Shown: positions 43,637-53,718 of the stretch, piece after piece
How the letters are laid out: every line of letters starts with the position of its first letter
How positions within the stretch are numbered: position 1 is the first letter of the stretch
Assembly: GCA_964551815.1 (NCBI GenBank)
Contig: CAZKEL010000003.1
Location: forward strand, 3,226-67,225
Direction: 5' to 3'
DNA from: D37C17 sp964551815
GTDB lineage: Bacteria; Fidelibacterota; Marinisomatia; SCGC-AAA003-L08; D37C17
Length of the DNA stretch: 64,000 bases
Translations under genes and position numbers: made by a program
Notes under the pieces: model-generated
What the model saw: the letters and a program-made list of their open reading frames with translations, nothing else
Database searches by the model: none
Told to the model about the DNA's origin: nothing

Positions 43637-46411
43637 ATGAGTCTTTCAAGAAAAGAATTTATAAAACTTTCTGCTGCTGCCAGCACAGCTGCCGCAATTG
43701 GAATTAATGTTCCGGCTCCAATGATGGCTCAGGCGAAGAATACTGAAAAAAATTGGCGTTGGGATAAATCAGTATGCAGGTTTTGCGGTACAGGTTGTGG
43801 AATTATGGTGGCAACCAAGGATGATAAAATATTGGCGGTGAAAGGTGACCCCGAAGCGCCGGTAAATCGTGGGCTTAACTGTATCAAAGGATATTTTAAT
43901 GCTAAAATTATGTATGGAGCAGACCGTCTTACCGAACCCATGATGCGGGTGAATGCTCATGGTGAATTTGACAAAAAAGGAAAATTCAAACCAGTCTCCT
44001 GGGAAAAGGCCTTTCAGGTCATGGCAGAGCAATTTAAGAAATACTATAATGATTTAGGCCCAACAGGAATTTCAGTTTTTGGCTCAGGCCAGTACACAGT
44101 TCAAGAAGGATATGCAATGGCAAAGCTTATGAAGGCTGGCTTCAGATCTAATAATATTGATCCCAACGCCCGTCATTGCATGGCCAGTGCAGTTGCAGGA
44201 TTTATTCAAACCTTCGGAATTGACGAACCTTCTGGAAATTATGATGATATCGAACTTACAGATACCATTGTGAGTTGGGGGGCAAATATGGCGGAAATGC
44301 ATCCCATTCTCTGGTCTCGTGCAACAGAACGAAAATTATCCAATCCCCAAAAGGTAAAAGTTATTAATCTCACCGTATTTACCAATCGCTGCTCTGACCT
44401 TGCGGATACAGAAATCCTGTTTAAACCCCAGACAGATCTAGCAATCTGGAATTATATTGCAAGGGAGATTGTGTATAATCATCCTGAAGCAATTGACTGG
44501 GAATTTGTAAAAAAATACTGTATTTTCGCAACTGGTAATGCAAATGTAGGATATGGAATGCGCAGCAATGCTGATCATCCAAAATTCAGTGAGGCCGAAA
44601 AAGATACCGTTGAAAAACAAAAGCAGAAAGTCATCAGCAAAGATGAAGCCGTATCCCTGGCATATTTGGGATATAAAGAAGGTGATGTAATGGAAATGAA
44701 GAATGCTAAATCAGCTGGTGCTCACTGGCAGATTTCCTTTGATGAATTTAAGAAAGGATTAGCTCCCTACACGCTGGATTATGTGGCTAAACTCTCCAAA
44801 GGCGACCCGGATGAATCCATGAATGCCTATAAAAAGAAGCTGAAAGAATTAGCAGCCCTCTACATAGAAAAAGGTAGAAAAGTTGCCAGTTTCTGGACGA
44901 TGGGAATGAACCAGCATACCAGAGGTACCTGGGTCAATGAACAAGCTTATATGGTGCATCTGCTTCTGGGAAAACAAGCAAAACCGGGAGATGGTGCTTT
45001 CAGTCTAACTGGCCAGCCCAGTGCCTGTGGAACCGCCCGCGAAGTGGGTACTTTTGCCCACCGTCTTCCAGCAGATATGGTTGTTAAAAATCCAAAGCAC
45101 AGAGCACGATCTGAAAAACTCTGGAAAATTCCTGAAGGGACATTAAATCCCAAAGTGGGTTCACATTATACCAAACTCATGCGTGATATAGAGGATGGTA
45201 AAATCAAATGGGCGTGGGTACAGGTATGTAATCCATGGCAGAATACAGCCAATGCCAACCATTGGATTACTGCTGCTCGTGAAATGGATAATTTTATTGT
45301 CGTCTCTGACAGCTATCCAAGTATTTCTGCCAAGGTAGCTGACCTGATTTTGCCTAGCGCCATGATTTATGAAAAATGGGGGGCTTATGGTAATGCAGAA
45401 AGAAGAACGCAGCATTGGAAACAGCAGGTAACCCCCATAGGAAATGCTATGCCTGATCTTTGGCAAGCCTATGAATTTTCTAAACATTTCACCCTTAAAG
45501 AAGTGTGGAAAGATTGGAAAATCACCGCTGATCTCACCCTGCCCAATGTGCTCAATAAAGCAGGAAAATTCGGATATTCAGAAAATGACACCCTTTTTGA
45601 TGTATTATTCAATAATAAGGATGCACACAAATATCCCTGGCCGGATAAAATTGGCAGCGGTTTCGCAAATACAGAAGCAGACGGGGACAGCAGGAAAGTG
45701 GAAGGGTTTCAGGGTTATGGTCATTTCGTTCATAAATATCTCTGGGAAGAATACCGCCAATTTGGAGTAGATCATCACCATGACCTGGATGAATATGACA
45801 CTTATCATTCCAATCGCGGTAAGAAATGGCCAGTCATGAACGGGAAAGAAACAGCCTGGCGTTTCAATGCTAAATATGACCCTTATGTTGAGAAAGAATC
45901 CCCGGGGGCTGACTTTGCCTTTTATGGTCCAGCTTTGAAAGCCTTGAAAAGTGGCGATTTAAAAGGTCCAAAGGGAAAGGATAAAACCAGCCTGAAAAAT
46001 AAGGCTAAAATATTTTTCCGACCCTATATGGATGCCCCGGAAATCCCTGAAAAGGACTATCCCCTCTGGCTCTGTACAGGCAGAGTTCTTGAGCATTGGC
46101 ATACCGGCACCATGACCATGCGGGTTCCTGAGTTGTACCGTGCAGTACCAGAAGCCCTTTGTTACATGAATCGCAGAGATTCCAGAAAGTATGGATTCCA
46201 AAACGGAGACCTCATCTGGATTGAAAGCCGCAGAGGAAAGATTAAAGCAAGAGTGGACTACCGCAGCAGAAACAGAATGCCGGAAGGTATGATTTTTGTT
46301 CCTTTCTTTGACGAGAGGGTACTCATAAATAAGGTAACCCTGGATGCAACTTGTCCTATTTCAAAAGAAACGGACTTCAAAAAATGTGCTGTGAAAATAT
46401 ACAAAGCCTGA
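43637..46411 (+). CDS. napA: Periplasmic nitrate reductase catalytic subunit
   Basis: 924 residues, near the length of epsilonproteobacterial NapA and longer than the ~830 of E. coli. The [4Fe-4S] Cys are C47, C50, C54 and C82 (CRFCGTGC, RGLNC), and the molybdenum-ligand Cys is C181 in NARHCMASA. STGR-type pterin loops (CTGRVLEHWHTGTM) and KETDFKKCAVKI at the end are NapA-specific. It reduces nitrate to nitrite in the periplasm. The Tat-like signal is SRKEFIK, with RK in place of RR. CAAGGAG precedes the ATG. First structural gene of napAGHBFD. Confidence 0.97.
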   Translation: MSLSRKEFIKLSAAASTAAAIGINVPAPMMAQAKNTEKNWRWDKSVCRFCGTGCGIMVATKDDKILAVKGDPEAPVNRGLNCIKGYFNAKIMYGADRLTEPMMRVNAHGEFDKKGKFKPVSWEKAFQVMAEQFKKYYNDLGPTGISVFGSGQYTVQEGYAMAKLMKAGFRSNNIDPNARHCMASAVAGFIQTFGIDEPSGNYDDIELTDTIVSWGANMAEMHPILWSRATERKLSNPQKVKVINLTVFTNRCSDLADTEILFKPQTDLAIWNYIAREIVYNHPEAIDWEFVKKYCIFATGNANVGYGMRSNADHPKFSEAEKDTVEKQKQKVISKDEAVSLAYLGYKEGDVMEMKNAKSAGAHWQISFDEFKKGLAPYTLDYVAKLSKGDPDESMNAYKKKLKELAALYIEKGRKVASFWTMGMNQHTRGTWVNEQAYMVHLLLGKQAKPGDGAFSLTGQPSACGTAREVGTFAHRLPADMVVKNPKHRARSEKLWKIPEGTLNPKVGSHYTKLMRDIEDGKIKWAWVQVCNPWQNTANANHWITAAREMDNFIVVSDSYPSISAKVADLILPSAMIYEKWGAYGNAERRTQHWKQQVTPIGNAMPDLWQAYEFSKHFTLKEVWKDWKITADLTLPNVLNKAGKFGYSENDTLFDVLFNNKDAHKYPWPDKIGSGFANTEADGDSRKVEGFQGYGHFVHKYLWEEYRQFGVDHHHDLDEYDTYHSNRGKKWPVMNGKETAWRFNAKYDPYVEKESPGADFAFYGPALKALKSGDLKGPKGKDKTSLKNKAKIFFRPYMDAPEIPEKDYPLWLCTGRVLEHWHTGTMTMRVPELYRAVPEALCYMNRRDSRKYGFQNGDLIWIESRRGKIKARVDYRSRNRMPEGMIFVPFFDERVLINKVTLDATCPISKETDFKKCAVKIYKA

Positions 46412-46424
46412 GGCAAAAAAGCAG

Positions 46425-47225
46425 ATGGTAAGGCAAAAGGATATAGCACAGAATCGTAAGGATTTCCTCCTTCATTTTGCCAGGGGGGCGGGGATAGCTG
46501 CTTTTGGCGGTGTCATGTGGAATGGACATCTTAACAATGCGGTGAATGCTCCTCTCATGCTCCGCCCCCCGGGAGCAGTAGAGGAAAAGGAATTTCTCAA
46601 AACTTGTATTAAATGTGGACTCTGTGAAGAAGCCTGTCCCTATGATGCAATTCAATTGGGAACTCCCGGTGATGACACGGTTCTGGGTACACCGGGAATG
46701 ACTCTTCGTGAAAACCCCTGCAGACTTTGTGAGGAAATTCCCTGTACAAATGCCTGTCCAAGTGATGCTCTTTCCTCCACTGCTGTTCAAACTGATGGCA
46801 ACTGGGATGTGGAAAAAATTTCCATTGGCACTGCTGTCATAGACACTGAAAACTGTTTGGCACATTGGGGAATCCGCTGTGATGCCTGTTACCGAGCATG
46901 TCCTCTCTTAGACAAAGCCATCCGTTTACAGTACCAAATTAATGAGAGAACAGAGAAGCATGCCTATTTCCTTCCCCAAGTGGATGCAGAATATTGTACA
47001 GGCTGTGGTCTTTGTGAAAATGCCTGTATTACAAATAAAGCAGCCATTTTTGTTCTACCCGATGAAGTAGCATTAGGCAAAGTTGATAAGCATTACCTAA
47101 GGGACTGGATCAGTGAGGATGAATCCCGCATTGATCCCAATACCAAAATGAAGTCTCTTCCTACGGAGTTGAATAACCAGACTGTAGAGAATTATCTCAA
47201 TTCGGAGGACTGGTTGAATGATTAA
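46425..47225 (+). CDS. napG: Ferredoxin-type quinol dehydrogenase subunit
   Basis: 266 residues with four Cys clusters for [4Fe-4S] (CIKCGLCEEACP, CRLCEEIPCTNACP, CDACYRACP, CTGCGLCENAC). Receives electrons from NapH on the periplasmic side and passes them toward NapB/NapA. The signal is Tat-like but again RK (NRKDFLLHF). Overlaps napH by 8 bases. No napC is present, so NapGH is the quinol oxidase here. Confidence 0.93.
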   Translation: MVRQKDIAQNRKDFLLHFARGAGIAAFGGVMWNGHLNNAVNAPLMLRPPGAVEEKEFLKTCIKCGLCEEACPYDAIQLGTPGDDTVLGTPGMTLRENPCRLCEEIPCTNACPSDALSSTAVQTDGNWDVEKISIGTAVIDTENCLAHWGIRCDACYRACPLLDKAIRLQYQINERTEKHAYFLPQVDAEYCTGCGLCENACITNKAAIFVLPDEVALGKVDKHYLRDWISEDESRIDPNTKMKSLPTELNNQTVENYLNSEDWLND

Positions 47226-48024
47226 GTTTTTTCAAACTAATCGTTTTTTAATTATGCGCAGATTCTCACAAATTTGCATCCTGTTGCTTCTCATTGGGGG
47301 AAATATTTGGGGCTGGAATATTTTAAAGGGTAATTTAAGTTTTTCACATCTTTTCGGTATTATTCCTTTAGCTGATCCCTTTGCTGTTTTACAGGCAGTA
47401 TTTGCAGGTGCTATTGTTACGGCTGATATCATTCTTGGTTCCTTAGTTATACTAGCATTGTACAGCATAATCACCGGAAGAGTATTTTGCAGTTGGGTAT
47501 GTCCCATGAATTTTATAACAGATGCCGCAAGATTTTTACGGCAGAAGATCCACTTAGATGATAAGATCAAGCCTCTGCGGGTTAGTAGAAATATTCGCTA
47601 TTGGGTGTTGGGGTTAGGCCTGTTTTTCTCCTTTTTAACAGGATTAACTGCATTTGAGTTTATCAGCCCAGTAGCAATTTTCCACCGAGGCCTGATTTAC
47701 GGAATGGGGGCAGGCTGGATAGTAATATTATCCATTTTTCTCTTCGACCTGTTAGCCGTGAAAAACGGCTTTTGTGGTCATCTCTGCCCCCTCGGTGGAT
47801 TTTATGCATTTACCACCAAACCTGCCCTATTAAAAATTTCTCATAACCATCAAAAATGCAGTCTCTGTATGAAATGCAAGGAAGTATGCCCCGAAAGACC
47901 CATCCTCAATTTTATAGGGAAAAGAAGCAGAATAATCCCGCCGGGTGAATGTACTAACTGCGGCAGATGTATTGATGTGTGTGCAGATGATTCTTTACAC
48001 TTTAAAGTTCAATTATTCAATTAA
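47218..48024 (+). CDS. napH: Membrane quinol dehydrogenase subunit
   Basis: 268 residues, four membrane spans with Cys motifs CSWVCP and CGHLCPLGG facing the cytosolic side, and two ferredoxin clusters (CSLCMKCKEVCPE, CTNCGRCIDVC) at the C-terminus. Oxidises menaquinol and feeds NapG. Follows napG with overlap. Confidence 0.93.
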   Translation: MIKFFQTNRFLIMRRFSQICILLLLIGGNIWGWNILKGNLSFSHLFGIIPLADPFAVLQAVFAGAIVTADIILGSLVILALYSIITGRVFCSWVCPMNFITDAARFLRQKIHLDDKIKPLRVSRNIRYWVLGLGLFFSFLTGLTAFEFISPVAIFHRGLIYGMGAGWIVILSIFLFDLLAVKNGFCGHLCPLGGFYAFTTKPALLKISHNHQKCSLCMKCKEVCPERPILNFIGKRSRIIPPGECTNCGRCIDVCADDSLHFKVQLFN

Positions 48025-48038
48025 CCGGGAGATACAAC

Positions 48039-48575
48039 ATGAAACCAAAAACCACCTTTTCAATTACACTTATAGGAATAATCATCTTTTCCTGCAGTAA
48101 TATGGGCAGCAATGTAACAACAGAAAACAGGGAAATTGCTGATACAGAGTTAAGCTATAGGAATTCACATCTGATGATTGCTGACAGCACACCAGGTGCG
48201 GAGTTTATTTCCTCCGAACCGGGGGATGGTGTTCGCTTACAAAGGGCATTTGAAAATGCTCCTCCCATGATTCCACACAATGCTGAAGATTACCTGCCCA
48301 TTACTATTGGTGAAAATGCCTGCTTAAACTGCCACCATCCTGATGAAGCAGAAGATGCAGAGGCAACACCGGTTTCAAAAACACACTTCTTTGATTACCG
48401 TACTCAGACTCAGTTAACAGAACTCAATGGAGCTAACTTTAACTGTACTCTCTGTCATGCACCTCAATCAACTGCACCCATTTTAATTGGAAATTCATTC
48501 AATCCTGAATATCGCGCCGGTAAAGGAGAAAGTTCTTCAAACTTATATGATGTCTTAAACGAGGGAGTGAAATAG
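48039..48575 (+). CDS. napB: Diheme cytochrome c subunit of Nap
   Basis: 178 residues with two CxxCH hemes (CLNCHHP and CTLCHAP) and the PPMIPHN segment typical of NapB. The N-terminus (GIIIFSCSN) looks like a lipoprotein signal with Cys19, which would tether it to a membrane; most NapB are soluble. Electron carrier between NapG and NapA. An acidic insert (DEAEDAEAT) follows the first heme. Confidence 0.9.
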   Translation: MKPKTTFSITLIGIIIFSCSNMGSNVTTENREIADTELSYRNSHLMIADSTPGAEFISSEPGDGVRLQRAFENAPPMIPHNAEDYLPITIGENACLNCHHPDEAEDAEATPVSKTHFFDYRTQTQLTELNGANFNCTLCHAPQSTAPILIGNSFNPEYRAGKGESSSNLYDVLNEGVK

Positions 48576-48581
48576 ATTTCC

Positions 48582-49124
48582 GTGCTGACATTGAACCGCA
48601 GAGAATTTTTCAGTAAATTTCTGGCTCCTTTTAAAATTGAAAAGGAGACCAAAATACAGCTGCCATACTCCCAATCTTCGCCTGATATATCCAATCTGTG
48701 TATGGAGTGCAGTGGAAGATGTGTCACCGTCTGTGAGGAGAATATCATTAGACCAAACAGAACGGGAATCCCCTATCTTGATTTTACTGAAGGCGGATGC
48801 AGTTATTGTGAAGCCTGTCTAAATATTTGTGAAAAGCAGGTTCTGAGCAGGGAAAATCAATGGCAAATTCCAGCTTCTTTTAAAATTGATCCAACCAAAT
48901 GTCTTGCCTGGCAGGAAAATATCTGCTCCCTGTGTACAGACTGTTGCGATTCAAACTGTATCAGAACAGAAGGAATACTAAACCCGCAGATTGATCAGGA
49001 GCAATGTAATTCTTGTGGTATATGTGTGGGCCGGTGTCCTGTTAGTGCAATTCAGGTAACCCCATTAAAAAGAGAGGTGAATAAAAGTGCATATATCCAG
49101 CGTACTGGTTCAGGTGAAGCCTGA
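48582..49124 (+). CDS. napF: Ferredoxin-type maturation protein
   Basis: 180 residues, GTG start at 48582. An N-terminal NRREFF and several Cys clusters (CMECSGRCVTVCEE, CSYCEACLNIC, CSLCTDCC, CNSCGICVGRCP) give three to four [4Fe-4S] sites. NapF helps insert or load the NapA cofactor in the cytosol. Overlaps napD. Confidence 0.85.
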   Translation: MLTLNRREFFSKFLAPFKIEKETKIQLPYSQSSPDISNLCMECSGRCVTVCEENIIRPNRTGIPYLDFTEGGCSYCEACLNICEKQVLSRENQWQIPASFKIDPTKCLAWQENICSLCTDCCDSNCIRTEGILNPQIDQEQCNSCGICVGRCPVSAIQVTPLKREVNKSAYIQRTGSGEA

Positions 49125-49401
49125 ATATTTTCGATTAGTGATTAAAAAATTAAAGGAAAGCAAAATTTGTGATGTTTTTTTCAGTGATGAAAATAAAGGA
49201 AAAATTGTTGTCACTTTAGAAGGGGAATCAACAGAAGAAGAAATGAATAAATTAAAAATGATTCAAAATTTTGAGTATGTCATATCAGCTAAGTTAGGCT
49301 TTTCCTATAACGAAGGAGAACTGGAGGAATCACCGGTAAAAAAGGAAGAGATTACTGCTGAAAACTCTGCAACTGAACTGAGAATTGAAAATGAAGATTA
49401 A
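49087..49401 (+). CDS. napD: NapA-specific chaperone
   Basis: 104 residues, GTG start overlapping napF by 38 bases. HISSVLVQVKPEYFRLV and the later GKIVVTLEGES are the ferredoxin-like NapD fold that binds the NapA Tat signal. The acidic C-terminal 25 residues are extra. Its substrate signal here carries RK, so the pair may have co-adapted. Confidence 0.85.
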   Translation: MHISSVLVQVKPEYFRLVIKKLKESKICDVFFSDENKGKIVVTLEGESTEEEMNKLKMIQNFEYVISAKLGFSYNEGELEESPVKKEEITAENSATELRIENED

Positions 49402-49423
49402 ATCAAAAACCAAGGAGAAAAAA

Positions 49424-50776
49424 ATGAAATCCAAAACAGTCATGATAATAATTGCATTAACACTGGTATCTGCATTGTCTGCCACGAGCTTTAAAGCTGG
49501 TGGTGTTTATACTGCCTGGGCACAAAGTCAGCAGGCATTTACTTTTAATGCTGAAAGTTATAATCATAACTATATAGTTCAAATGCTGCGCTTCAATTTG
49601 ACGGGCAGCTCTAATGAAAACCTGAAATTTGTCACCCGATTTGATATTGCACAGGGGTGGTGGGGTGTGGATAATGCCATGCGCACTATTAACCGCCTGG
49701 ATAACCGGGGTAAGTCCGCCCTTTTTGACTTCAAAGATAAAAACTACCTTATGCATGTAGATCAGGCATTTGTGGATTTTACTCCCCCAAATCATCCTTT
49801 CAATCTAAAGATCGGACGCCAATGGTTTGGCTTGGGTAATAAAATCATGATGGATAATAACTATGAAGGGATACAATTAAACTGGCAGAATCTTACACTG
49901 GGCTGGGCAAAAGTTTCAGAAGGAGCGGATAATACTACCGACGAAGGAGCCTATAATGGTGACTCAGACCTATATACCGCCAATTTTGCAAACAAAGTGG
50001 ATAATCTCAAATACAAAGCATTTGGTTTCTATTACAATGAAAATGTAACAGATGAAGATACTACAGCATATATTGTTGACGATCTTCAGTTCTTCAGAAA
50101 CAAAGATGCTGCCACCGTTACCCAACTCATGGCCGGCGGAATATCCGGTACCTATAAAACAGGAAAACTAGCCCTTGATTTTGAGGTGGATATTTTAACA
50201 GGAAAAGATGAAATCAATGATTTAGATCTGTCCGGTTATAACCTTTATACCAAATTGAATTATGCTTTGAATGATAAATTGAAAGTAGGTGGTATTATTG
50301 GTTTGGGCTCCGGAGATGATGCTTCAGAAGCAGGGTTTACCAATGTAAATAAACTGCGTACGTCAGGGTTTTTCTATATTACCGAAGTTTGGGAAGACTC
50401 CATCATGCCGGACGAAGAGGGCATTACACCACAGGGGTTGGGGGCTCCAAATGTAAAGGGATACAGAGAATTGGAAAACACTACTATCTTCCAGGCTTTC
50501 ACTGATTATAAACTACAGCAAAATACCTCTCTGTTTCTTTCTGCAAGTGTGATCAGAGCCAGCAGTGAAATTAAAGGTGATGACGGTTCTCTCGCCTCAG
50601 ATTTAGGCACAGAAGTGGACTTCCGCCTAAAGCATAATGTGTATAAAAATCTGTTTTTCATGCTCCGTGGCGGATATTTCATTCCCGGAGATGCTGCCGG
50701 TTATCTCATCAACGGAAACAATACCAACACAGATCCTGCTTATGAACTGAAAGGAATGGTCGTCTATAAATTTTAA
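49424..50776 (+). CDS. Outer-membrane porin after nap
   Basis: About 450 residues from the ATG at 49424 (CAAGGAG upstream; ATG at 49385 overlaps napD). Signal peptide (TVMIIIALTLVSALSATS), alternating beta strands and terminal YKF. LKIGRQWFGLGNKIMMDNNY resembles alginate/nitrite-type porins. It ends in a strong terminator, so it closes the nap transcript. A nitrate/nitrite entry role is inferred from position. Confidence 0.7.
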   Translation: MKSKTVMIIIALTLVSALSATSFKAGGVYTAWAQSQQAFTFNAESYNHNYIVQMLRFNLTGSSNENLKFVTRFDIAQGWWGVDNAMRTINRLDNRGKSALFDFKDKNYLMHVDQAFVDFTPPNHPFNLKIGRQWFGLGNKIMMDNNYEGIQLNWQNLTLGWAKVSEGADNTTDEGAYNGDSDLYTANFANKVDNLKYKAFGFYYNENVTDEDTTAYIVDDLQFFRNKDAATVTQLMAGGISGTYKTGKLALDFEVDILTGKDEINDLDLSGYNLYTKLNYALNDKLKVGGIIGLGSGDDASEAGFTNVNKLRTSGFFYITEVWEDSIMPDEEGITPQGLGAPNVKGYRELENTTIFQAFTDYKLQQNTSLFLSASVIRASSEIKGDDGSLASDLGTEVDFRLKHNVYKNLFFMLRGGYFIPGDAAGYLINGNNTNTDPAYELKGMVVYKF

Positions 50777-50784
50777 AACAATTA

Positions 50785-50820
50785 ACAGAGGCAGAGATTA
50801 CCCTCTGCCTCTGTTTTTTA
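50785..50820 (+). terminator. Intrinsic terminator after the porin
   Basis: 12-bp perfect stem ACAGAGGCAGAG / CTCTGCCTCTGT, loop ATTACC, then six T. Separates nap/porin from the octaheme cytochrome genes. Confidence 0.92.
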
Positions 50821-50855
50821 TTAGGAAATTGTAATTAAAGAAAAGGGAGAATATA

Positions 50856-52316
50856 ATGGAAAGCTATATTAAACGGTATATAGGAGGACTAACCCTTCTC
50901 TTGTATATGTCCTTTGGATTATCTAAAGAATATCTGCCTAATGAACTCACGCCTGAAACCCGGGAATGTCTCAGTTGTCATCAGGAAGAAAATGTGAGTC
51001 TCTATCAGCAATGGGGTGCAAGCAAACATTATGGTGCTAATGTGGGTTGTTATGAATGCCATGTTGCAGATGAAGACGATGTGGATGCAGTAGAACATCA
51101 TGATTATTTTATTTCCGTCATTGTATCTCCCAACGATTGTGCACGCTGCCATGAAAAGGAAGTAGATGAGTTTGTAAATTCTCACCACTCCAAAGCAGGC
51201 AGGATCATGGGGTCACTTGATAATGTACTGGCAGAGGTGGTGGAAGGAAATTCGGACTTCATTACCCCGGGATTTCCACACGGAAATTCTGCTGCTGCAG
51301 TAAATGGCTGCTGGCAATGTCATGGTTCTCAGGTGAAAGTATTGGAAGACGGTAAGCTGGATCCTGCCACCTGGCCAAACTCAGGAATGGGGCGGATTAA
51401 TCCTGACGGATCAGAAGGCTCCTGCTCTGCCTGTCACCAACGCCATGAATTTTCTGTAGCCCAGGCTCGCAGACCTGAAAATTGCGGAAAATGCCACCTG
51501 GGTCCTGACCATCCTCAAAAAGAAGTTTATGATGAATCCAAACATGGGATTAACTTCTACGCTAATGTTGATAAATTGAATTTAGAATCCTCTAAATGGG
51601 TGGTAGGAGAGGACTATGATGCAGCACCTACCTGTGCAACCTGTCATATGTCAGCAACTCCCAATCAGGATATCACTCATAATATTGGACTGCGTATCAA
51701 ATGGAATAATCGGCCTGTACATTCAAAACTTTCTCATGAAACAGATGCCAAATGGGGACTTAAATCTGCCTCCATCCATGCTGATGAAAGACGAAAGAAT
51801 ATGGAGGATGTTTGTATTGCCTGCCATAATGATAATTTCACAAAAAATTTCTTTATTCAATATGAGGGACTCATTGATTTATATGAGCAGAAATATGCAA
51901 TCCCCGGGGAAAAGCTTTACAAAGCAGCCTTGCCATTATTAAAAAAAGATAAGGAAGGCAAACATATTAAATTCGCTGATCCCATTGATTTCACCTGGTT
52001 TGAGCTCTGGCATCATGAAGGCAGACGGGCACGCCATGCAGCTGCAATGATGGCACCAGACTATACCCATTGGCACGGTACTTATGACCTTGCAAAAAAT
52101 TTCTACTCTGAGTTTATTCCTGAGATTGAAGAGATCATTGAGAAGGGAATCCATTCTAAGAATAAAAAAGAGGTAGAGGCAGCTGAAAATCTACAGAAAT
52201 TATTGGATGAGACTTTAGAAAATACAGATCACCGCTGGTATTTGGGAAAAATGGATCCTGTGGACAAAGCCCGTAGAGAAAAGGCTGCAAAGGAGTTTAA
52301 AGACAGGTATAAATAA
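50856..52316 (+). CDS. Octaheme cytochrome c, hydroxylamine oxidoreductase (HAO) family
   Basis: 486 residues with signal peptide and eight CxxCH sites (residues 38, 65, 95, 152, 190, 210, 260, 320). The order, with CGKCHLGPDHPQKEVY then a SKHG segment, is the HAO-family fold. The family includes hydroxylamine oxidation (HAO) and nitrite reduction (epsilon HAO). PDYTHWHG near 401 lies where a crosslinking Tyr might be sought, but I cannot assign the reaction by eye. Beside napA without nrfA, a nitrite/hydroxylamine role is likely. GGGAG precedes the ATG. Confidence 0.85.
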   Translation: MESYIKRYIGGLTLLLYMSFGLSKEYLPNELTPETRECLSCHQEENVSLYQQWGASKHYGANVGCYECHVADEDDVDAVEHHDYFISVIVSPNDCARCHEKEVDEFVNSHHSKAGRIMGSLDNVLAEVVEGNSDFITPGFPHGNSAAAVNGCWQCHGSQVKVLEDGKLDPATWPNSGMGRINPDGSEGSCSACHQRHEFSVAQARRPENCGKCHLGPDHPQKEVYDESKHGINFYANVDKLNLESSKWVVGEDYDAAPTCATCHMSATPNQDITHNIGLRIKWNNRPVHSKLSHETDAKWGLKSASIHADERRKNMEDVCIACHNDNFTKNFFIQYEGLIDLYEQKYAIPGEKLYKAALPLLKKDKEGKHIKFADPIDFTWFELWHHEGRRARHAAAMMAPDYTHWHGTYDLAKNFYSEFIPEIEEIIEKGIHSKNKKEVEAAENLQKLLDETLENTDHRWYLGKMDPVDKARREKAAKEFKDRYK

Positions 52317-52417
52317 AAGTATTGGTAAAATAGTTGGATATTGAGAAGTGAAAGGAGTAGATTATAATAGGATATACAAGTCCTAATATCTTGATAGCCA
52401 TTAATATGGAGGGAAAA

Positions 52418-53692
52418 ATGAATATATATAGTAAAATAGTTTCAATCCTTTTTCTGTTGAGTGGTTTTCTCTTAGCAGATATTTGCTCAGACTGTCATAA
52501 CAAAACTTCTCCAGGAGTGGTGAGTGACTGGAAGGCAAGTAAACACTACGAAGAAGACGTTGGCTGTGCGGATTGTCACGGTGGTAATCATACTACAATG
52601 ACAGATTTTAGTAAGTCAGAAATTCCCACTCCTACTACTTGTGCTGAATGCCATGAGGAACAGGTTGAGCAGTATAAGTCCGGTAAACATTCAATCGCCT
52701 GGGCTGCCATGAAAGCCATGCCAACAACCCACTTTAAACCCATGGAATTAATAGACGGCGGCAAAGGCTGCGGTGGTTGCCATAAAATCGGTCTAAAGTC
52801 AGATGACGAAATAAAACAGTTAAAAAAAGAGGGTCATGCTTATGGGTATGCCGCCTGTGATGCCTGCCATACACGACATGTTTTTTCTAAAGAGGAGGCA
52901 CGGCAGCCACAAGCCTGCCAAACCTGCCACATGGGATTTGATCATCCACAATGGGAAATGTATTCCTCCTCAAAACACGGTGTCAGGTATCTATTAAAAC
53001 AGCAGGGTATTTTACCTGAGGATACAGCAGCACCCACCTGCCAGACCTGTCACATGCAGGATGGTAACCATGAAGTTAGAACCGCTTGGGGATTTTTAGC
53101 TGTTCGCACTAACGGATTGGCACCTTATCCCGGCGAAGATGAAGATTGGTGGAACGACAGAGTGACTATTTTGCAGGCATTGGGTGTTTTGGATCCGGAG
53201 GGGAATCCCACTGAAAGGCTGGATGTGGTTGCAGCGGCAGATGTAGCCAGGCTTTCAGCGGAAGCTTTTGATGCTGAAAGGACAAAAATGATCAACACCT
53301 GCTCAGAATGTCACTCTGAGAATTTTGCAAGAGAAGAATTGGAAAAAGGGGATGAGATTATCCGCCGGGGTGATGAACTTCTTGCAGATGCGATTCGAAT
53401 AATTTCGGGGCTGTACAAAGAAGGACTATTAGAAAAACCAGAGAGTTATACCTATAACTTCCCCGACTTGCTAACCTTTCATGATGCGCCTACACCCATT
53501 GAACAAAAATTGTTCGTTATGCACTTAAAACACAGGATGCGTCTATTTCAGGGTGCCTTCCATAATAATCCGGATTATACCCTTTGGTATGGTTGGAATG
53601 AAATGGTGATGGATTTAACTGAAATTGAACACATGGCGAAAGAAATCAGAACGGATAATTCAAAAGGATTTTTTTCTAAATTTTTCCGATAA
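52418..53692 (+). CDS. Second octaheme HAO-family cytochrome
   Basis: 424 residues from the ATG at 52418 (GGAGGGAAAA upstream; an in-frame TTG at 52391 is less likely). Signal peptide, then eight CxxCH sites (residues 23, 50, 75, 118, 147, 167, 208, 285). CHMGFDHPQWEMYSSSKHG matches its neighbour, but spacing differs and it is shorter. The two may form a complex or use different substrates. Followed by an intrinsic terminator. Confidence 0.82.
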   Translation: MNIYSKIVSILFLLSGFLLADICSDCHNKTSPGVVSDWKASKHYEEDVGCADCHGGNHTTMTDFSKSEIPTPTTCAECHEEQVEQYKSGKHSIAWAAMKAMPTTHFKPMELIDGGKGCGGCHKIGLKSDDEIKQLKKEGHAYGYAACDACHTRHVFSKEEARQPQACQTCHMGFDHPQWEMYSSSKHGVRYLLKQQGILPEDTAAPTCQTCHMQDGNHEVRTAWGFLAVRTNGLAPYPGEDEDWWNDRVTILQALGVLDPEGNPTERLDVVAAADVARLSAEAFDAERTKMINTCSECHSENFAREELEKGDEIIRRGDELLADAIRIISGLYKEGLLEKPESYTYNFPDLLTFHDAPTPIEQKLFVMHLKHRMRLFQGAFHNNPDYTLWYGWNEMVMDLTEIEHMAKEIRTDNSKGFFSKFFR

Positions 53693-53718
53693 CAATTACC
53701 TCTCACAAAAATGTTACT

